From: Saccharopolyspora gloriosae
GTDB lineage: Bacteria > Actinomycetota > Actinomycetes > Mycobacteriales > Pseudonocardiaceae
DNA length: 64,000 nucleotides
Direction of reading: 5' to 3'
NCBI RefSeq assembly: GCF_014203325.1
Contig: NZ_JACHIV010000001.1
Span: 6,325,501-6,389,500 of the forward strand
The position numbers were made by a program, and so were the translations under genes. The notes beneath the pieces are model-generated. The model ran no database searches. It saw only the letters and a list, made by a program, of their open reading frames with translations, and had not been told where the DNA came from. Positions 17,953 through 28,797 of the stretch are shown here, piece after piece; the first letter of the stretch is position 1; the number at the start of each line of letters is the position of its first letter.

Positions 17953-19941
17953 TCACTTCTTGTCGAAGGCCTGTTTCCAGGACTCCGGGCTGGTCAGCTC
18001 CGGCAGCGCCGCGCGGTAGACCTCGCGCAGCCGCGGCCATTCGCGGGCCAGCTTGCGGTAGTTCGCCAGCGCGCGGAGCCCGAGCCTGCGGAACTCCTCG
18101 GGGTCGCGGCGGCGGAACGACACGCCGCTGCCGTCGGCGTTGGACACCGTCGCGCTGTCCAGCGCACCGAGCAGGAACCAGCGGGCGCTGTCGGCCGGGA
18201 TGTTCAGCTGCGGGCGCTCGCCCGCCGCCTGGTCCGGCTCCTTGAGGTTGTGCAGCAGCGCCTTCGACGCGCGGGCCGCGATGATCGCCGGGTTCACCGG
18301 CGGCTTCAGCAGGCCCTCCGCCATGATCGGGTCCGCCGAGGGCGGCGGGAACTCGCGGGCCGAGGGCAGCGTCTTCGCGTCGTCGTAGTGCTTGCGCAGC
18401 TCCACCACGTCGGGGCGGGCCGTGTGCAGCGAGTCGAACAGCTCGCCCGGCCCGGCCATGAAGTCCTCGATGGCCTTCTGCTGCACCGCCACCGTGGAGT
18501 ACTCCATGGACAGCAGGTGCCGCAGCGTCAGCTTCAGGCCCTGCTTGACCAGGACCTGGCGGACCTCTTCCGGGCTGTGCAGCGCGGCCATGACCAGCCG
18601 GTTGCGGGTGTGGAAGTAGGCCGTCCAGTCCGTGGCGTCGTTCTTGTCCGTCCACGGCATGTGCCAGATCGCCGCACCCGGCAGCGTCACCGTCGGGTAC
18701 CCGTTCGCGCCGGCGCGCAGCGAGTACTCCGAGTCGTCGAACTTGATGAACAGCGGCAGCGGCAGCCCGGAGTTCTCGATGACCTCACGCGGGAACAGGC
18801 ACATCCACCAGCCGTTGTAGTTCGCGTCGATCCGCTTGTGCAGCTTCTTGCTCTTGCGCAGCGGGGTCTTCGCGAAGTCGTAGTCGGTGACCGCACCCGG
18901 CGCCGGGCGCCAGATGCCGATGCCGACGTCGACGACCTCACCCATGCTGTGCAGCCGCGAGCGGGCCTGCAGGTTCAGCATGTGACCGCCGACGATCACC
19001 GGGTTGGTGGCGGCGCGGGCGAACGCGTTGGCGCGCAGCACGCTGTCCGGTTCCAGCGCGATGTCGTCGTCCATGAGCAGGACCTGCTCGGCGTCCGAGT
19101 TGTACACGCCCTCGTACATGACGCGGGTGAACCCGCCGGAGCCGCCGATGTTGGCCTGCTCGATCACCTGGAGCTTGTCGCCGAGCCGCTCGGCGGCCAC
19201 GTCGAAGCCCTCGGTGTCGCGGATCTTCTGGCCGCCCTGGTCGGCCACGACGACCTTCTCCACCACGTCCATGACCTGGGGGTCCTCCCCCAGCGTCCGC
19301 AGCGCGGTGACGCAGTCGGCCGGGCGGATCGTGGTGGTGCCCACCACGACCCGCTGGCGCGGCAGCTCGACGTCGGTGGTCCAGGCCGCCTCGTCGACTT
19401 CCAGCGCGCTGTCGTTGGTGAACAGGTCGAACCAGATCCAGCCGCCGTCCTCGAAGGGCTGCAGCGAGACCCGGAACTCCAGCCACGTCCACGACTTCGG
19501 GCTGGCGACCGGCGCACCTTCCAGGTGCACGCTGTCGCCGTTGGCCTTCGAGCGGTAGACGTCGAGCCGACCGGCCCCCTTGACCTTCAGCCGCAGCACC
19601 ACCTCGCCGACCTTCGTCCACCGCTTCCAGTAGCTGGCGGGGAAGGCGTTGAAGTAGGACGCCAGCGAGATCTTGGAGTGCGCGGGCACCTTGATCGAGC
19701 GCCGGTTCACGACGGTCGTGGTGCCGGTCTGCGGCTCGTCGATGTAGAGCGCGCGCACGTCCAGCGGGTCCTCACCGCGCGGGAACACCACGCGTTGCAG
19801 CACCTGCTCGGGTGCGACCTTGCGGCGACCGCCGGAGCGGACCGAGGTCACGTCGCTGACTTTGCTCTCGCCCGCGGCTGCGGGTCCGGTCTCGGCACGC
19901 TTCGCGGCGGCCGAGGACTCGTCGGGGGTCCGGTCGGTCAC
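17953..19941 (-). CDS. glfT2: Galactofuranosyltransferase GlfT2
   Basis: The 662-residue cytosolic, membrane-associated GT-A enzyme polymerises galactan by alternating beta-1,5 and beta-1,6 Galf transfer from UDP-Galf. An N-terminal beta-sandwich (about 1-170) leads to the GT domain with the metal motif LLMDDDIALEPDS (Asp291-293). The acceptor-site region IKFDDSEYSLRAG and the catalytic-loop His in AIWHMPW are also present, and a long helical C-terminus follows. It lies one nucleotide after glf in the same operon. Confidence 0.94.
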   Translation of the reverse strand: MTDRTPDESSAAAKRAETGPAAAGESKVSDVTSVRSGGRRKVAPEQVLQRVVFPRGEDPLDVRALYIDEPQTGTTTVVNRRSIKVPAHSKISLASYFNAFPASYWKRWTKVGEVVLRLKVKGAGRLDVYRSKANGDSVHLEGAPVASPKSWTWLEFRVSLQPFEDGGWIWFDLFTNDSALEVDEAAWTTDVELPRQRVVVGTTTIRPADCVTALRTLGEDPQVMDVVEKVVVADQGGQKIRDTEGFDVAAERLGDKLQVIEQANIGGSGGFTRVMYEGVYNSDAEQVLLMDDDIALEPDSVLRANAFARAATNPVIVGGHMLNLQARSRLHSMGEVVDVGIGIWRPAPGAVTDYDFAKTPLRKSKKLHKRIDANYNGWWMCLFPREVIENSGLPLPLFIKFDDSEYSLRAGANGYPTVTLPGAAIWHMPWTDKNDATDWTAYFHTRNRLVMAALHSPEEVRQVLVKQGLKLTLRHLLSMEYSTVAVQQKAIEDFMAGPGELFDSLHTARPDVVELRKHYDDAKTLPSAREFPPPSADPIMAEGLLKPPVNPAIIAARASKALLHNLKEPDQAAGERPQLNIPADSARWFLLGALDSATVSNADGSGVSFRRRDPEEFRRLGLRALANYRKLAREWPRLREVYRAALPELTSPESWKQAFDKK

Positions 19942-19942
19942 G

Positions 19943-21361
<1,419 letters not shown>

Positions 21362-21395
21362 TCAGCGCCCCCACGGCAGCCCCGCGAGCGAGAAG

Positions 21396-22637
21396 GTGAT
21401 CCGAAGCGTGACTCGGGCCCGCGACGGCCGGTACCTGCTGGTCACGGCGATCATCCTGGAAGTGCTGGCGATCTGGTTCGTCCACTGGATCGACACTCGT
21501 GGCTATATGGACACCGAGATTTACCGCCTCGGTGCCCGAGCGTGGCTGAACGGTTACGAGGTCTACGGCGACGACCTCACTCCGGAATCCCCGGAGAGCG
21601 GAACCCTGCCGTTCATCTACCCGCCATTCGCCGCAATCCTGTTCACCCCGCTGTGGTGGTTATCCGAGGACGGCGCGGTGATCGCCGTCGCGGTGATCTC
21701 GCATCTGTCGATCCTGGTTACCGCGTATTCGCTGGCCCGTTCCTCGACATATCTGGCACCCCGCGCGGGCCTGGTGGCGGTGGCCACCGCGGCGCTGCTG
21801 CCGTTCATGACGATCATCGAGCCGACCCGGGACACGCTGAACTACGGGCAGATCAACCTGCTGCTGATGGCGCTGGTCGCCGCCGACTGCCTGCTGCCGC
21901 GCACCCGCTGGCCGCGCGGGCTGCTGGTGGGCGTCGCCGCCGCCATCAAGCTCACCCCGCTCGGCTTCCTGCTGCTGTTCTTGCTGCGCAAGGACTTCCG
22001 GGCGATGTCCATCGCGGCCGTCACGTTCGCCGCGACCGTGCTGCTGGGCCTGCTGGCGGCGCCGAACGACTCCGCGGACTGGTGGCTGGACAAGATGTGG
22101 TCCACCGGCGAGGAGACGGGCGCGGTGTACGCGGGCAACCAGACGCTGCGCAGCCTGCTCGCCAAGCAGGAGCTGACCGGCGCGCCGCTGGACTCGCTGT
22201 GGATCGCGGGTTCGGTGCTGCTGCTGGTCCTGGCCGTGCTGGGGATGCGCTACGCGCTGCACACCCGCAACGTGCCGCTGGCATTGATCATCAACGCGGT
22301 GCTGGTGCTGATCGTGTCGCCGATCTCCTGGTCGCACCACTGGGTGTGGGCCGGGCCCGCGCTGGCGCTGATGGTCGCGATGGCCTGGTGGCACCGCTGG
22401 TACGGGGTGCTGCTCTACGCCGGGCTCTGCGCGCTCACCGTGCTGGTGGCGCCGCACTGGTACCTGCCCTACACCAACGACCGGGAACTGGACTGGACGT
22501 TCTCGCAGCAGGTCGTGGGCAACTCCTACCCGCTGCTCGGGATCGGGTTCCTCATCGCCTGCGCCGTCGCCTACGCGCTGCACCGGCCGCGGCGGCCCGC
22601 CGAGCCGCCCACCGAGCAGGTGCCCGCCGGGGTGTAG
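21396..22637 (+). CDS. GT87-family (DUF2029) polyprenol-phosphate-sugar mannosyltransferase
   Basis: The 413-residue GT-C membrane protein has about ten TM helices. The first extracytoplasmic loop has the acid motif GYMDTEIYRLGARAWLNG, then YPPFAAILFTPLWWL, typical of GT87 enzymes such as PimE that use polyprenyl-phospho-mannose for lipoglycans. It is divergent from glf across 259 nt. GTG at 21396 is uncertain; GTG at 21408 is equally possible. The exact acceptor is unknown. Confidence 0.82.
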   Translation: MIRSVTRARDGRYLLVTAIILEVLAIWFVHWIDTRGYMDTEIYRLGARAWLNGYEVYGDDLTPESPESGTLPFIYPPFAAILFTPLWWLSEDGAVIAVAVISHLSILVTAYSLARSSTYLAPRAGLVAVATAALLPFMTIIEPTRDTLNYGQINLLLMALVAADCLLPRTRWPRGLLVGVAAAIKLTPLGFLLLFLLRKDFRAMSIAAVTFAATVLLGLLAAPNDSADWWLDKMWSTGEETGAVYAGNQTLRSLLAKQELTGAPLDSLWIAGSVLLLVLAVLGMRYALHTRNVPLALIINAVLVLIVSPISWSHHWVWAGPALALMVAMAWWHRWYGVLLYAGLCALTVLVAPHWYLPYTNDRELDWTFSQQVVGNSYPLLGIGFLIACAVAYALHRPRRPAEPPTEQVPAGV

Positions 22638-22643
22638 CCCGGA

Positions 22644-22676
22644 CGCCGTGTTCGCCTCCCCAGCCCGAACACGGCG
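22644..22676. terminator. Terminator between convergent genes
   Basis: The 11-bp stem CGCCGTGTTCG / CGAACACGGCG (22644-22654, 22666-22676) lies just after the GT87 gene and faces the HAD phosphatase gene. Confidence 0.7.
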
Positions 22677-22727
22677 CACCGTTCGTTCATCGAGTTTTCA
22701 CGTGCGCACGCCGAATCCGGCGCGCGT

Positions 22728-23546
22728 TCACCACCAGCGTTCCAGCACCTGGGCCACGCCGTCCTGGCTGTTGCAGGTGGTGATCTCGTCGGCGACCTCC
22801 AGCACGCCCGGATGCGCGTTGCGCATCGCCACGGCGTGGCCGACCCAGTCCAGCATCGGGATGTCGTTGGGCATGTCGCCGAACCCGATCACCTCGTGCC
22901 TGCCGACGCCGATGTCGTCGGCGACGGACCTGAGCCCGCTGGCCTTGTCCACCCCCGGCAAGGACAGCTCGACCGGGCCGCCCTGCATCGAGCAGGTCAG
23001 GCACAGACCGGCGCCGAGCACTTCCTCGACCGCCGAGGCCAGGTCGATGTCGAGCCGGTCCTCGTGCAGCACCATCAGCTTCACCGCGGGCCGGTCGAAC
23101 AGCTCGCCGTCGTCGACCACCCGGATGTCCCGGTTCGGCCACACGCGGTGGAAGCCCGCCTCCGCCAGGAACTGCTCGGCCACGTCGTCGCGGGCCCGCC
23201 GGGTGGAGCGCTCGACCGCGAACGTGCAGCCGGGCAGCGCGTCGCGCAGTTCGCGCGCCGCGTCGCGCAGCCGCACCGGCTCCATCTCGGAGCTGCGCAG
23301 CACCTTGTCCGCGGCGGCGTCGTAGACGACGGCGCCGTTGGAGCACACGGCGAGCCCCGCCGTTCCCAACCCCTCCACTATCTGCGGCACCCATCGTGGT
23401 GGTCGTCCCGTGACCAGCACGAAAGGGGTGTCGTTCGCGACGGCGCGCACGGTGCGCGCCGTCCGTTCACTCACGCGGACCGAAGAGTCCAGCAATGTTC
23501 CGTCCACATCGGATGCGACCAGCGCAGGTTTGTTCACGCCGGACAT
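22728..23546 (-). CDS. Cof-type HAD-IIB phosphatase
   Basis: 272 residues. HAD motif I DVDGTLLDSS, motif II VTGRPPRW, a lysine motif III region (AVKLMV / KASGLRSV) and motif IV GDMPNDIPML give the full catalytic set of the C2B-capped Cof subfamily, which hydrolyses sugar phosphates and related phosphoesters. It corresponds in position to Rv3813c. ATG at 23546 is the likely start, with GTG at 23537 as an alternative. Confidence 0.87.
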   Translation of the reverse strand: MSGVNKPALVASDVDGTLLDSSVRVSERTARTVRAVANDTPFVLVTGRPPRWVPQIVEGLGTAGLAVCSNGAVVYDAAADKVLRSSEMEPVRLRDAARELRDALPGCTFAVERSTRRARDDVAEQFLAEAGFHRVWPNRDIRVVDDGELFDRPAVKLMVLHEDRLDIDLASAVEEVLGAGLCLTCSMQGGPVELSLPGVDKASGLRSVADDIGVGRHEVIGFGDMPNDIPMLDWVGHAVAMRNAHPGVLEVADEITTCNSQDGVAQVLERWW

Positions 23547-23709
23547 GCTGGCGAGGCCGTGACCAGCGCGGTGGCCGATCAATTCCGCTTCACCTGAGCG
23601 TGTGGATCTTCCCGGTGACCTGCAACACGGACGTGTCGCCGGTCCCGATGCGCGAGAACAGCCCGCACAGGGTCGAACCCTTCCGGGTGGTACCGATACG
23701 GTCAGCGGT

Positions 23710-24588
23710 GTGCGCGTTGGGATTGTGATACTGCCCGAACACCGGTGGTGGGCCGCGGAGCCGCTGTGGCGGATGGCCGAGGAGTACGGCTTCGCCCATG
23801 CCTGGACCTACGACCACCTGGGCTGGAGGTCGCTGGTCGACAAACCGTGGTTCGACGCGGTGCCCACGCTCACGGCGGCGGCCACCGCGACCTCCACGAT
23901 CCGGCTCGGCACCCTCGTCGCCTCGCCCAACTTCCGGCATCCGGTGCACTTCGCGCGCGAGGTCACCGCGCTCGACGACATCTCGGACGGCCGCCTCACG
24001 CTGGGGATCGGCGCCGGTGGGCCCGGTTTCGACACGACCGTGCTCGGCGGGCAGGCACCCGCGCCGGCCGGTCGGACCGAGCGGTTCGAGGAGTTCGTCG
24101 AGCTGCTCGACAAGATCCTCACCCAGGACAACACCAGCTGGTACGGCGAGCACTACACCGCGGTCGAGGCCCGCCGCGCACCCGGCTGCGTGCAGCTGCC
24201 CCGGTTGCCGTTCGTGATCGCCGCCAACGGCCCGCGCGCCATGCGGCTCGCCGCCCGCTACGGGCAGGGCTGGGTGACCACCGGGACCAACGAGGGCGGC
24301 GACGACCTCGAAGCCTGGTGGCGCGGTGTGGCGGAGCTGACCAAGAGGTTCGACGACACGTTGGCCGCCGACGGCCGCGCCCCGCACCGCGTGGCGCGCT
24401 ACCTGCAGGCCGATGCCGCGCCGAAGTACTCGCTGAGCAGCGCCGAGTACTTCAAGGAAGTGGTCGGCCGCGCCGCCGAACTCGGCTTCACCGACGTCAT
24501 CACGCACTGGCCCCGCACCGAATCCCCCTACGAAGGCACCGAATCCACCGTCGAGGAGATCGCCTCCGAGGTGCTCCCCGAACTGTGA
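23710..24588 (+). CDS. LLM-class flavin-dependent oxidoreductase
   Basis: 292 residues with the luciferase-like TIM barrel: VRVGIVILPEHRWW at the N-terminus, RLGTLVASPNFRHPVHFAREV, LGIGAGGPGF and PFVIAANGPRAM. These features fit F420- or FMN-dependent monooxygenases or reductases. GTG at 23710 matches the usual family start; the longer open frame from 23602 has no SD. It is divergent from the HAD gene. The substrate is unknown. Confidence 0.85.
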   Translation: MRVGIVILPEHRWWAAEPLWRMAEEYGFAHAWTYDHLGWRSLVDKPWFDAVPTLTAAATATSTIRLGTLVASPNFRHPVHFAREVTALDDISDGRLTLGIGAGGPGFDTTVLGGQAPAPAGRTERFEEFVELLDKILTQDNTSWYGEHYTAVEARRAPGCVQLPRLPFVIAANGPRAMRLAARYGQGWVTTGTNEGGDDLEAWWRGVAELTKRFDDTLAADGRAPHRVARYLQADAAPKYSLSSAEYFKEVVGRAAELGFTDVITHWPRTESPYEGTESTVEEIASEVLPEL

Positions 24589-24625
24589 TCGTCCCGAGTT
24601 CGTCCTTGATCTCGGCTCGCGCAAT

Positions 24626-24858
24626 GGGTCGGCGGAACCTCACCGCCCGCCTTTGATCTCGGTTTTCCACGTGAGCGGTGTTGTTGATCGTTGTCCTGTC
24701 AGCGGCGAAGCCGCTGAGCAGCGACCCAGCACGCAGCCGCACCACCCGCGGGTTCTCAGTTGCTTCCTCGCGAGGACAGCTTTTTTCCTCGTGGCGGAGC
24801 CACTTGGAAAAAAGATCCCGCAGCGAGGAAGCAACTGAGGTTCCGCCACCCGACCCCT
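24626..24858 (+). repeat. Structured intergenic repeat, copy B
   Basis: Outer stem 24755-24771 / 24823-24839 is 17 bp and perfect (CTCAGTTGCTTCCTCGC). Inner stem CTTTTTTCC pairs with GGAAAAAAG, changed relative to copy A on both sides. The CAGCGGC-GAA-GCCGCTG hairpin is at 24700-24716. An inverted right-end remnant (GGGTCGGCGGAACCTCA) is at 24626-24642. The stretch from about 24650 to 24710 also resembles copy G. It lies between convergent genes. Confidence 0.92.
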
Positions 24859-24873
24859 ACGCAGGCCAAGCGC

Positions 24874-25506
24874 TCACTCAGTGCTCGCAGGAGTGGTCAG
24901 CAAGGTTGCTCCGACTGCGAGGAATTCGGCGGGCTCGTCGCCGGGCACCACGAGGCGGTGCCAGACCGCGGATCCGAAGCTGGCGCTGTCGCCCGCTCCC
25001 AGCGTCACCGAGTCCTGCTCGAACTCCACCCGCAGCCGACCGCTGAGCACGTACAACCAGTCGTGCCCCTCGTGCTGCACCGGCCGCACCCCGCCGCCGG
25101 TGGGCGACAGCCGGTAGCGCGCCGCGTACAGGCCCGGCAGCACCGACCTGGGCGTGAGCACCTGCACCGCGAGATCACCGGACTCGACGGTGGGCACCTC
25201 GTCACCGCGCATCACGACGGCGGCCGGGCCGGGAACGGCGTCGGTGAACAGCTCCGCCAGCGGCACGTCCAGCACGGCGGCGACCGCCGTCAGCTCCGCC
25301 AGCGTCGGGGTGCCGCGTTCCTCCTCGACGTCCGCCAAGCGCTGCTCGCCGACGTGCGCGCCCTCGGCCAGCGCGGTCCGCGACATCTCCCGTTCGGCGC
25401 GCAGCCGGCCGACCCGCTCGCCGATCCCGGCGAGCACCCGGCCGACCCGGCCGTCGTCGCGCGAGCCGTGCGCCTCAGCTGATCGATCCGCCACGTCCTC
25501 CACCAT
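24874..25506 (-). CDS. XRE regulator with C-terminal cupin
   Basis: 210 residues. The N-terminal helix-turn-helix (RVGRLRAEREMSRTALAEGA ... TLAELTAVAAVLDVPLAELF) is followed by a cupin_2 barrel (VQHEGHDWLYVLSGRLRVEF, GDSASFGSAVWHRLV). Family members sense small molecules and control nearby catabolic or transport genes. ATG at 25506. It is divergent from the HhH-type gene at 25609. Confidence 0.85.
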   Translation of the reverse strand: MVEDVADRSAEAHGSRDDGRVGRVLAGIGERVGRLRAEREMSRTALAEGAHVGEQRLADVEEERGTPTLAELTAVAAVLDVPLAELFTDAVPGPAAVVMRGDEVPTVESGDLAVQVLTPRSVLPGLYAARYRLSPTGGGVRPVQHEGHDWLYVLSGRLRVEFEQDSVTLGAGDSASFGSAVWHRLVVPGDEPAEFLAVGATLLTTPASTE

Positions 25507-25608
25507 AAGCGCAGGTACCACGCGTCGCCCCGCACCGGACCGCGGCGGGTCGCGCTCCGGTGTGCGTGCCGGGACCGGCGGGTAGGCCGGAGCGGAAGGA
25601 GGTGCGAG

Positions 25609-26244
25609 ATGTCCGAGCGATCCACCGCCCGCGCGCTGCTGCGCGAAGCGGGCACGACCTACGCGGAGCAGGCGGGTGCGCCGCTGACCGACAAGCCGTC
25701 GCCGCTGTACCGCCTGCTGGTGCTGTCGGTGCTGCTGTCCACCCGGATCAAGGCCGAGATCGCGGTCGCCGCGGCGCGCGAACTGGGCGAGTTCCCGACG
25801 GCCCAGCGGATGCGCGACGCGACCTGGCAGCAGCGCGTCGACGCCTTGGGCCGCGGGCATTACGTGCGCTACGACGAGAGCACCGCGACCGCGCTCGGCC
25901 GCGGCGCCGAGCTCGTCCTCGACGAGTACCGCGGTGACCTGCGCAGGCTCCGCGCCGAAGCGGACGGCGACGTGCCGAGGATGCGGGAGCTGCTGTGCGA
26001 GGTGCCGAGCCTGGGGCCGGTCGGCGCGCACATCTTCTGCCGGGAGGCGCAGGCCGTGTGGCCGGAGCTGCGGCCCTACTTCGACAAGAAGGCGCTGTCC
26101 GGGGCGGAGCAGGCCGGGCTGCCGACGGACGTGGACCGGCTGGCGCGGCTGGTCGAGCCGGACGACTACGCCCGGCTCTCCGCCGCGCTGGTCCGGATCA
26201 CCCTGGAGAAGGGGCTCCTCCAGGAGATCACCACCCCGGCCTGA
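25609..26244 (+). CDS. Endonuclease III/HhH-GPD-like protein
   Basis: 211 residues. It has an endonuclease-III-like helical core (RLLVLSVLLSTRIKAEIAVAAARELG) and a helix-hairpin-helix-like segment (LLCEVPSLGPVGAHIFCREA), with strong SD GGAAGGAGG before ATG 25609. After the HhH the usual VDxHVxR catalytic loop is replaced by LRPYFDKKALSG, so classical glycosylase/lyase activity is doubtful. The [4Fe-4S] cysteine cluster of Nth is absent. A structural or specialised DNA-binding role is possible. Confidence 0.75.
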   Translation: MSERSTARALLREAGTTYAEQAGAPLTDKPSPLYRLLVLSVLLSTRIKAEIAVAAARELGEFPTAQRMRDATWQQRVDALGRGHYVRYDESTATALGRGAELVLDEYRGDLRRLRAEADGDVPRMRELLCEVPSLGPVGAHIFCREAQAVWPELRPYFDKKALSGAEQAGLPTDVDRLARLVEPDDYARLSAALVRITLEKGLLQEITTPA

Positions 26245-26257
26245 CCAGGTGGTCGGC

Positions 26258-26282
26258 GGGCGCCGGGACGGACCCGGCGCCC
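26258..26282. terminator. Terminator between convergent HhH gene and serS
   Basis: The 10-bp GC stem GGGCGCCGGG / CCCGGCGCCC (26258-26267, 26273-26282) fills most of the 43-nt convergent gap. Confidence 0.75.
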
Positions 26283-26287
26283 CCGGA

Positions 26288-27553
26288 TCACGCGACGGGT
26301 TCGAGGACTTCCCGGCCGCCGAGGAACGGGCGCAGCGCCTCCGGCACCCGCACCGAACCGTCGGGCTGCTGGTGGTTCTCCAGGATCGCCACGATCCACC
26401 GGGTGGTGGCCAGCGTCCCGTTCAACGTGGAGGCGATGGCGTTGGGACCGTCGGCCTCGCGGTAGCGGGTGTTGAGGCGGCGGGCCTGGAACGTCGTGCA
26501 GTTCGACGTGGAGGTCAGCTCGCGGTAGGCCTGCTGCGACGGCACCCACGCCTCGCAGTCGAACTTCCGCGCCGCGCTCGCCCCGAGGTCGCCCGCCGCG
26601 GTGTCGATCACCCGGTACGGCACCTCGATCTTGGCGAGCATCTCCTCTTCCCAGGCCAGCAGGCGTTCGTGCTCGGCGCGCGAGTCCTCCTCGCGGCAGT
26701 AGACGAACATCTCCAGCTTGTTGAACTGGTGCACGCGGATGATGCCGCGGGTGTCCTTGCCGTAGGAACCGGCCTCGCGCCGGAAGCAGGTCGACCAGCC
26801 CGCGTAGCGCAGCGGCTGCTCGGCCAGGTCGAGGATCTCGCCCGAGTGGTACCCGGCCAGCGGCACCTCGGAGGTGCCGACGAGGTACGCGTCGTCCTCT
26901 TCGAGCCGGTAGACCTCGGTGGAGTGCGAGCCGAGGAAACCGGTGCCCTCCATGATCTCCGGGCGGACCAGCACCGGCGGCACGACCAGGGTGAACCCGG
27001 CCGCGGTGGCCTGCGCGGCGGCCATGTTCAGCAGCGCCAGCTCCAGCTGCGCGCCGATGCCGGTGAGGAAGTAGAACCGGGCGCCCGCGACCTTCGCGCC
27101 GCGCTCCATGTCGAACGCGCGCAGCCCCAGGCCCAGGTCGAGGTGGTCGCGGACCTCGAAGTCGAACTCGCGCGGCGTGCCCACGTGCTTGAGCACGACG
27201 TAGTCGTCCTCGCCGCCGGGCGGGGTCTGCGGCTCGATGATGTTCGAGACCTTCTTCTGCGTGCTCAGCAGCTCCGCGTCGGCCTCGGTCTGCTCGGCCT
27301 CGGCCTGCTTGACCTGGGCGGAGAGGTCCTTCGCGCGGGCCAGCAGCTCGTCGCGCTCGTCGCCCTTGGCCTTGCCGACCTGCTTGCCGAGCTGCTTCTG
27401 CTCGGCGCGCAGCGTGTCGGCGCGGGACACCGCTGACCTGCGACGCTCGTCGGCGGAGAGCAGCGCGTCCACGAGGGACACGTCCTCACCTCGGGCGCGC
27501 TGCGAGGCGCGCACGGCCTCCGGATCTTCGCGAAGCGTCTTCAGGTCGATCAC
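26288..27553 (-). CDS. serS: Seryl-tRNA synthetase
   Basis: The 421-residue class II synthetase charges tRNA-Ser (and tRNA-Sec where present). The N-terminal coiled-coil arm (about 30-110, rich in [16 protein letters not shown]) grips the long variable arm of the tRNA. Motif 2 ([16 protein letters not shown]) and motif 3 ([18 protein letters not shown]) are complete. ATG at 27553. It matches Rv3834c in position. Confidence 0.96.
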   Translation of the reverse strand: MIDLKTLREDPEAVRASQRARGEDVSLVDALLSADERRRSAVSRADTLRAEQKQLGKQVGKAKGDERDELLARAKDLSAQVKQAEAEQTEADAELLSTQKKVSNIIEPQTPPGGEDDYVVLKHVGTPREFDFEVRDHLDLGLGLRAFDMERGAKVAGARFYFLTGIGAQLELALLNMAAAQATAAGFTLVVPPVLVRPEIMEGTGFLGSHSTEVYRLEEDDAYLVGTSEVPLAGYHSGEILDLAEQPLRYAGWSTCFRREAGSYGKDTRGIIRVHQFNKLEMFVYCREEDSRAEHERLLAWEEEMLAKIEVPYRVIDTAAGDLGASAARKFDCEAWVPSQQAYRELTSTSNCTTFQARRLNTRYREADGPNAIASTLNGTLATTRWIVAILENHQQPDGSVRVPEALRPFLGGREVLEPVA

Positions 27554-27626
27554 AGCTGGTGAGCCTAGCTGGCCCGGTTCTTCCCGAACCCCGCTGGGGT
27601 CGCACCGCGGGTCGAACCGGACCGGG

Positions 27627-28793
27627 TCAGGAGCCGGGGATGCGGTGCGGGACGAAGGCGGCGCCGTCGTCGGTGATCAGGCCCGCGGTCTCCCGGATGC
27701 CGAGGCCCGCCGAGGAGTCGCCGACGACCCACGCGCCCAGTGCGGGCCGCATGCCGTCGAACTCCGGCAGCGGGTCGAACGCCTGGTAGACGTAGCCCTC
27801 CTCGCCGTAGAAGCCGCCGGTCTCGGTCTCCCAGCCGGGGGCGACGACGGTGATGTTGTTGCCCTCGCGGCCCAGCCGCGGCTTGCGCACGTACTCGGTG
27901 AGCAGGCCGGGCTGGTCCAGGAACGTCGGCAGCAGGTTCGGGTGCCCGGGGTACATCTCCCACAGCACCGCCAGCAGCGCCTTGTTCGACAGCAGCATCT
28001 TCCACAGCGGCTCGATCCACTGCGTCGCGGGCAGCGTGTTCACCGCGTGGCGGCCGAAGTCGTCGTCGACCATCCACTCCCACGGGTAGATCTTGACGAC
28101 CGAGTTCATCGGCGCCTCTTCGAGATCCACGAAGCGTTCCAGCAGCGGATCCCAGCCGATCTCCTCGATCGACATGCCGACGGTGTCCATGCCGGCCTCG
28201 GCCGCGGTCTCCTGCAGGTAAGCGGAGGTGATGTTGTCCTCGCCGCTGGTGTCGGAGCTCGACCAGGTGAAGTGCACTTCGCGGGTGGCGAGCTGGTCGC
28301 TGATCTCGCCCCAGCGCTCCACGAGCTTCTCGTGGATCGAGTTCCACTGGTCGTCGCCCTCGTGGCACTCGGTCAGCCAGTTCCACTGCACGACCGCCGC
28401 CTCCAGCAGCGAGGTCGGCGTGTCCGCGTTGTACTCCAGCAGCTTCGCGGGCCCCGAACCGTCGTAGCGCAGGTCGAACCGGCCGTAGAGGTGCGGATCG
28501 TGCCGCTTCCACGACTCGGCGATCTTCGGCCACACCCATTCCGGGATGCCGAAGTCCTTGTACCGCTCGGTCGTGACGACCTGGTCCACCGCGTCCAGGC
28601 ACATCGACTGGAGCAGTTCGACGTCGGCCTCCAGCGAGAGCACCTCGTCCAAGCTGAACTCGTAGTGCACGCCCTCGTCCCAGTAGGGGCGCTGCGAACC
28701 GTCCGCCGCGCGTGCCGGGGTGCCGAACACCAGTCCCAGTTCTTCGACCTTGCGCTGCCAGTCCGGCCGACGCTCGGTTGTCCTCCGACGCAC
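27627..28793 (-). CDS. Glutathionylspermidine-synthase-like ATP-grasp protein (YgiC-type)
   Basis: 388 residues. It resembles the synthetase half of glutathionylspermidine synthase and E. coli Ygi[72 protein letters not shown] and [13 protein letters not shown]. It probably forms an amide bond using ATP, with unknown substrates. GTG at 28793 lies 4 nt after the stop of the YgiB-like gene, so the pair is one operon, as in enterobacteria. Confidence 0.88.
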   Translation of the reverse strand: MRRRTTERRPDWQRKVEELGLVFGTPARAADGSQRPYWDEGVHYEFSLDEVLSLEADVELLQSMCLDAVDQVVTTERYKDFGIPEWVWPKIAESWKRHDPHLYGRFDLRYDGSGPAKLLEYNADTPTSLLEAAVVQWNWLTECHEGDDQWNSIHEKLVERWGEISDQLATREVHFTWSSSDTSGEDNITSAYLQETAAEAGMDTVGMSIEEIGWDPLLERFVDLEEAPMNSVVKIYPWEWMVDDDFGRHAVNTLPATQWIEPLWKMLLSNKALLAVLWEMYPGHPNLLPTFLDQPGLLTEYVRKPRLGREGNNITVVAPGWETETGGFYGEEGYVYQAFDPLPEFDGMRPALGAWVVGDSSAGLGIRETAGLITDDGAAFVPHRIPGS

Positions 28794-28797
28794 TCGT

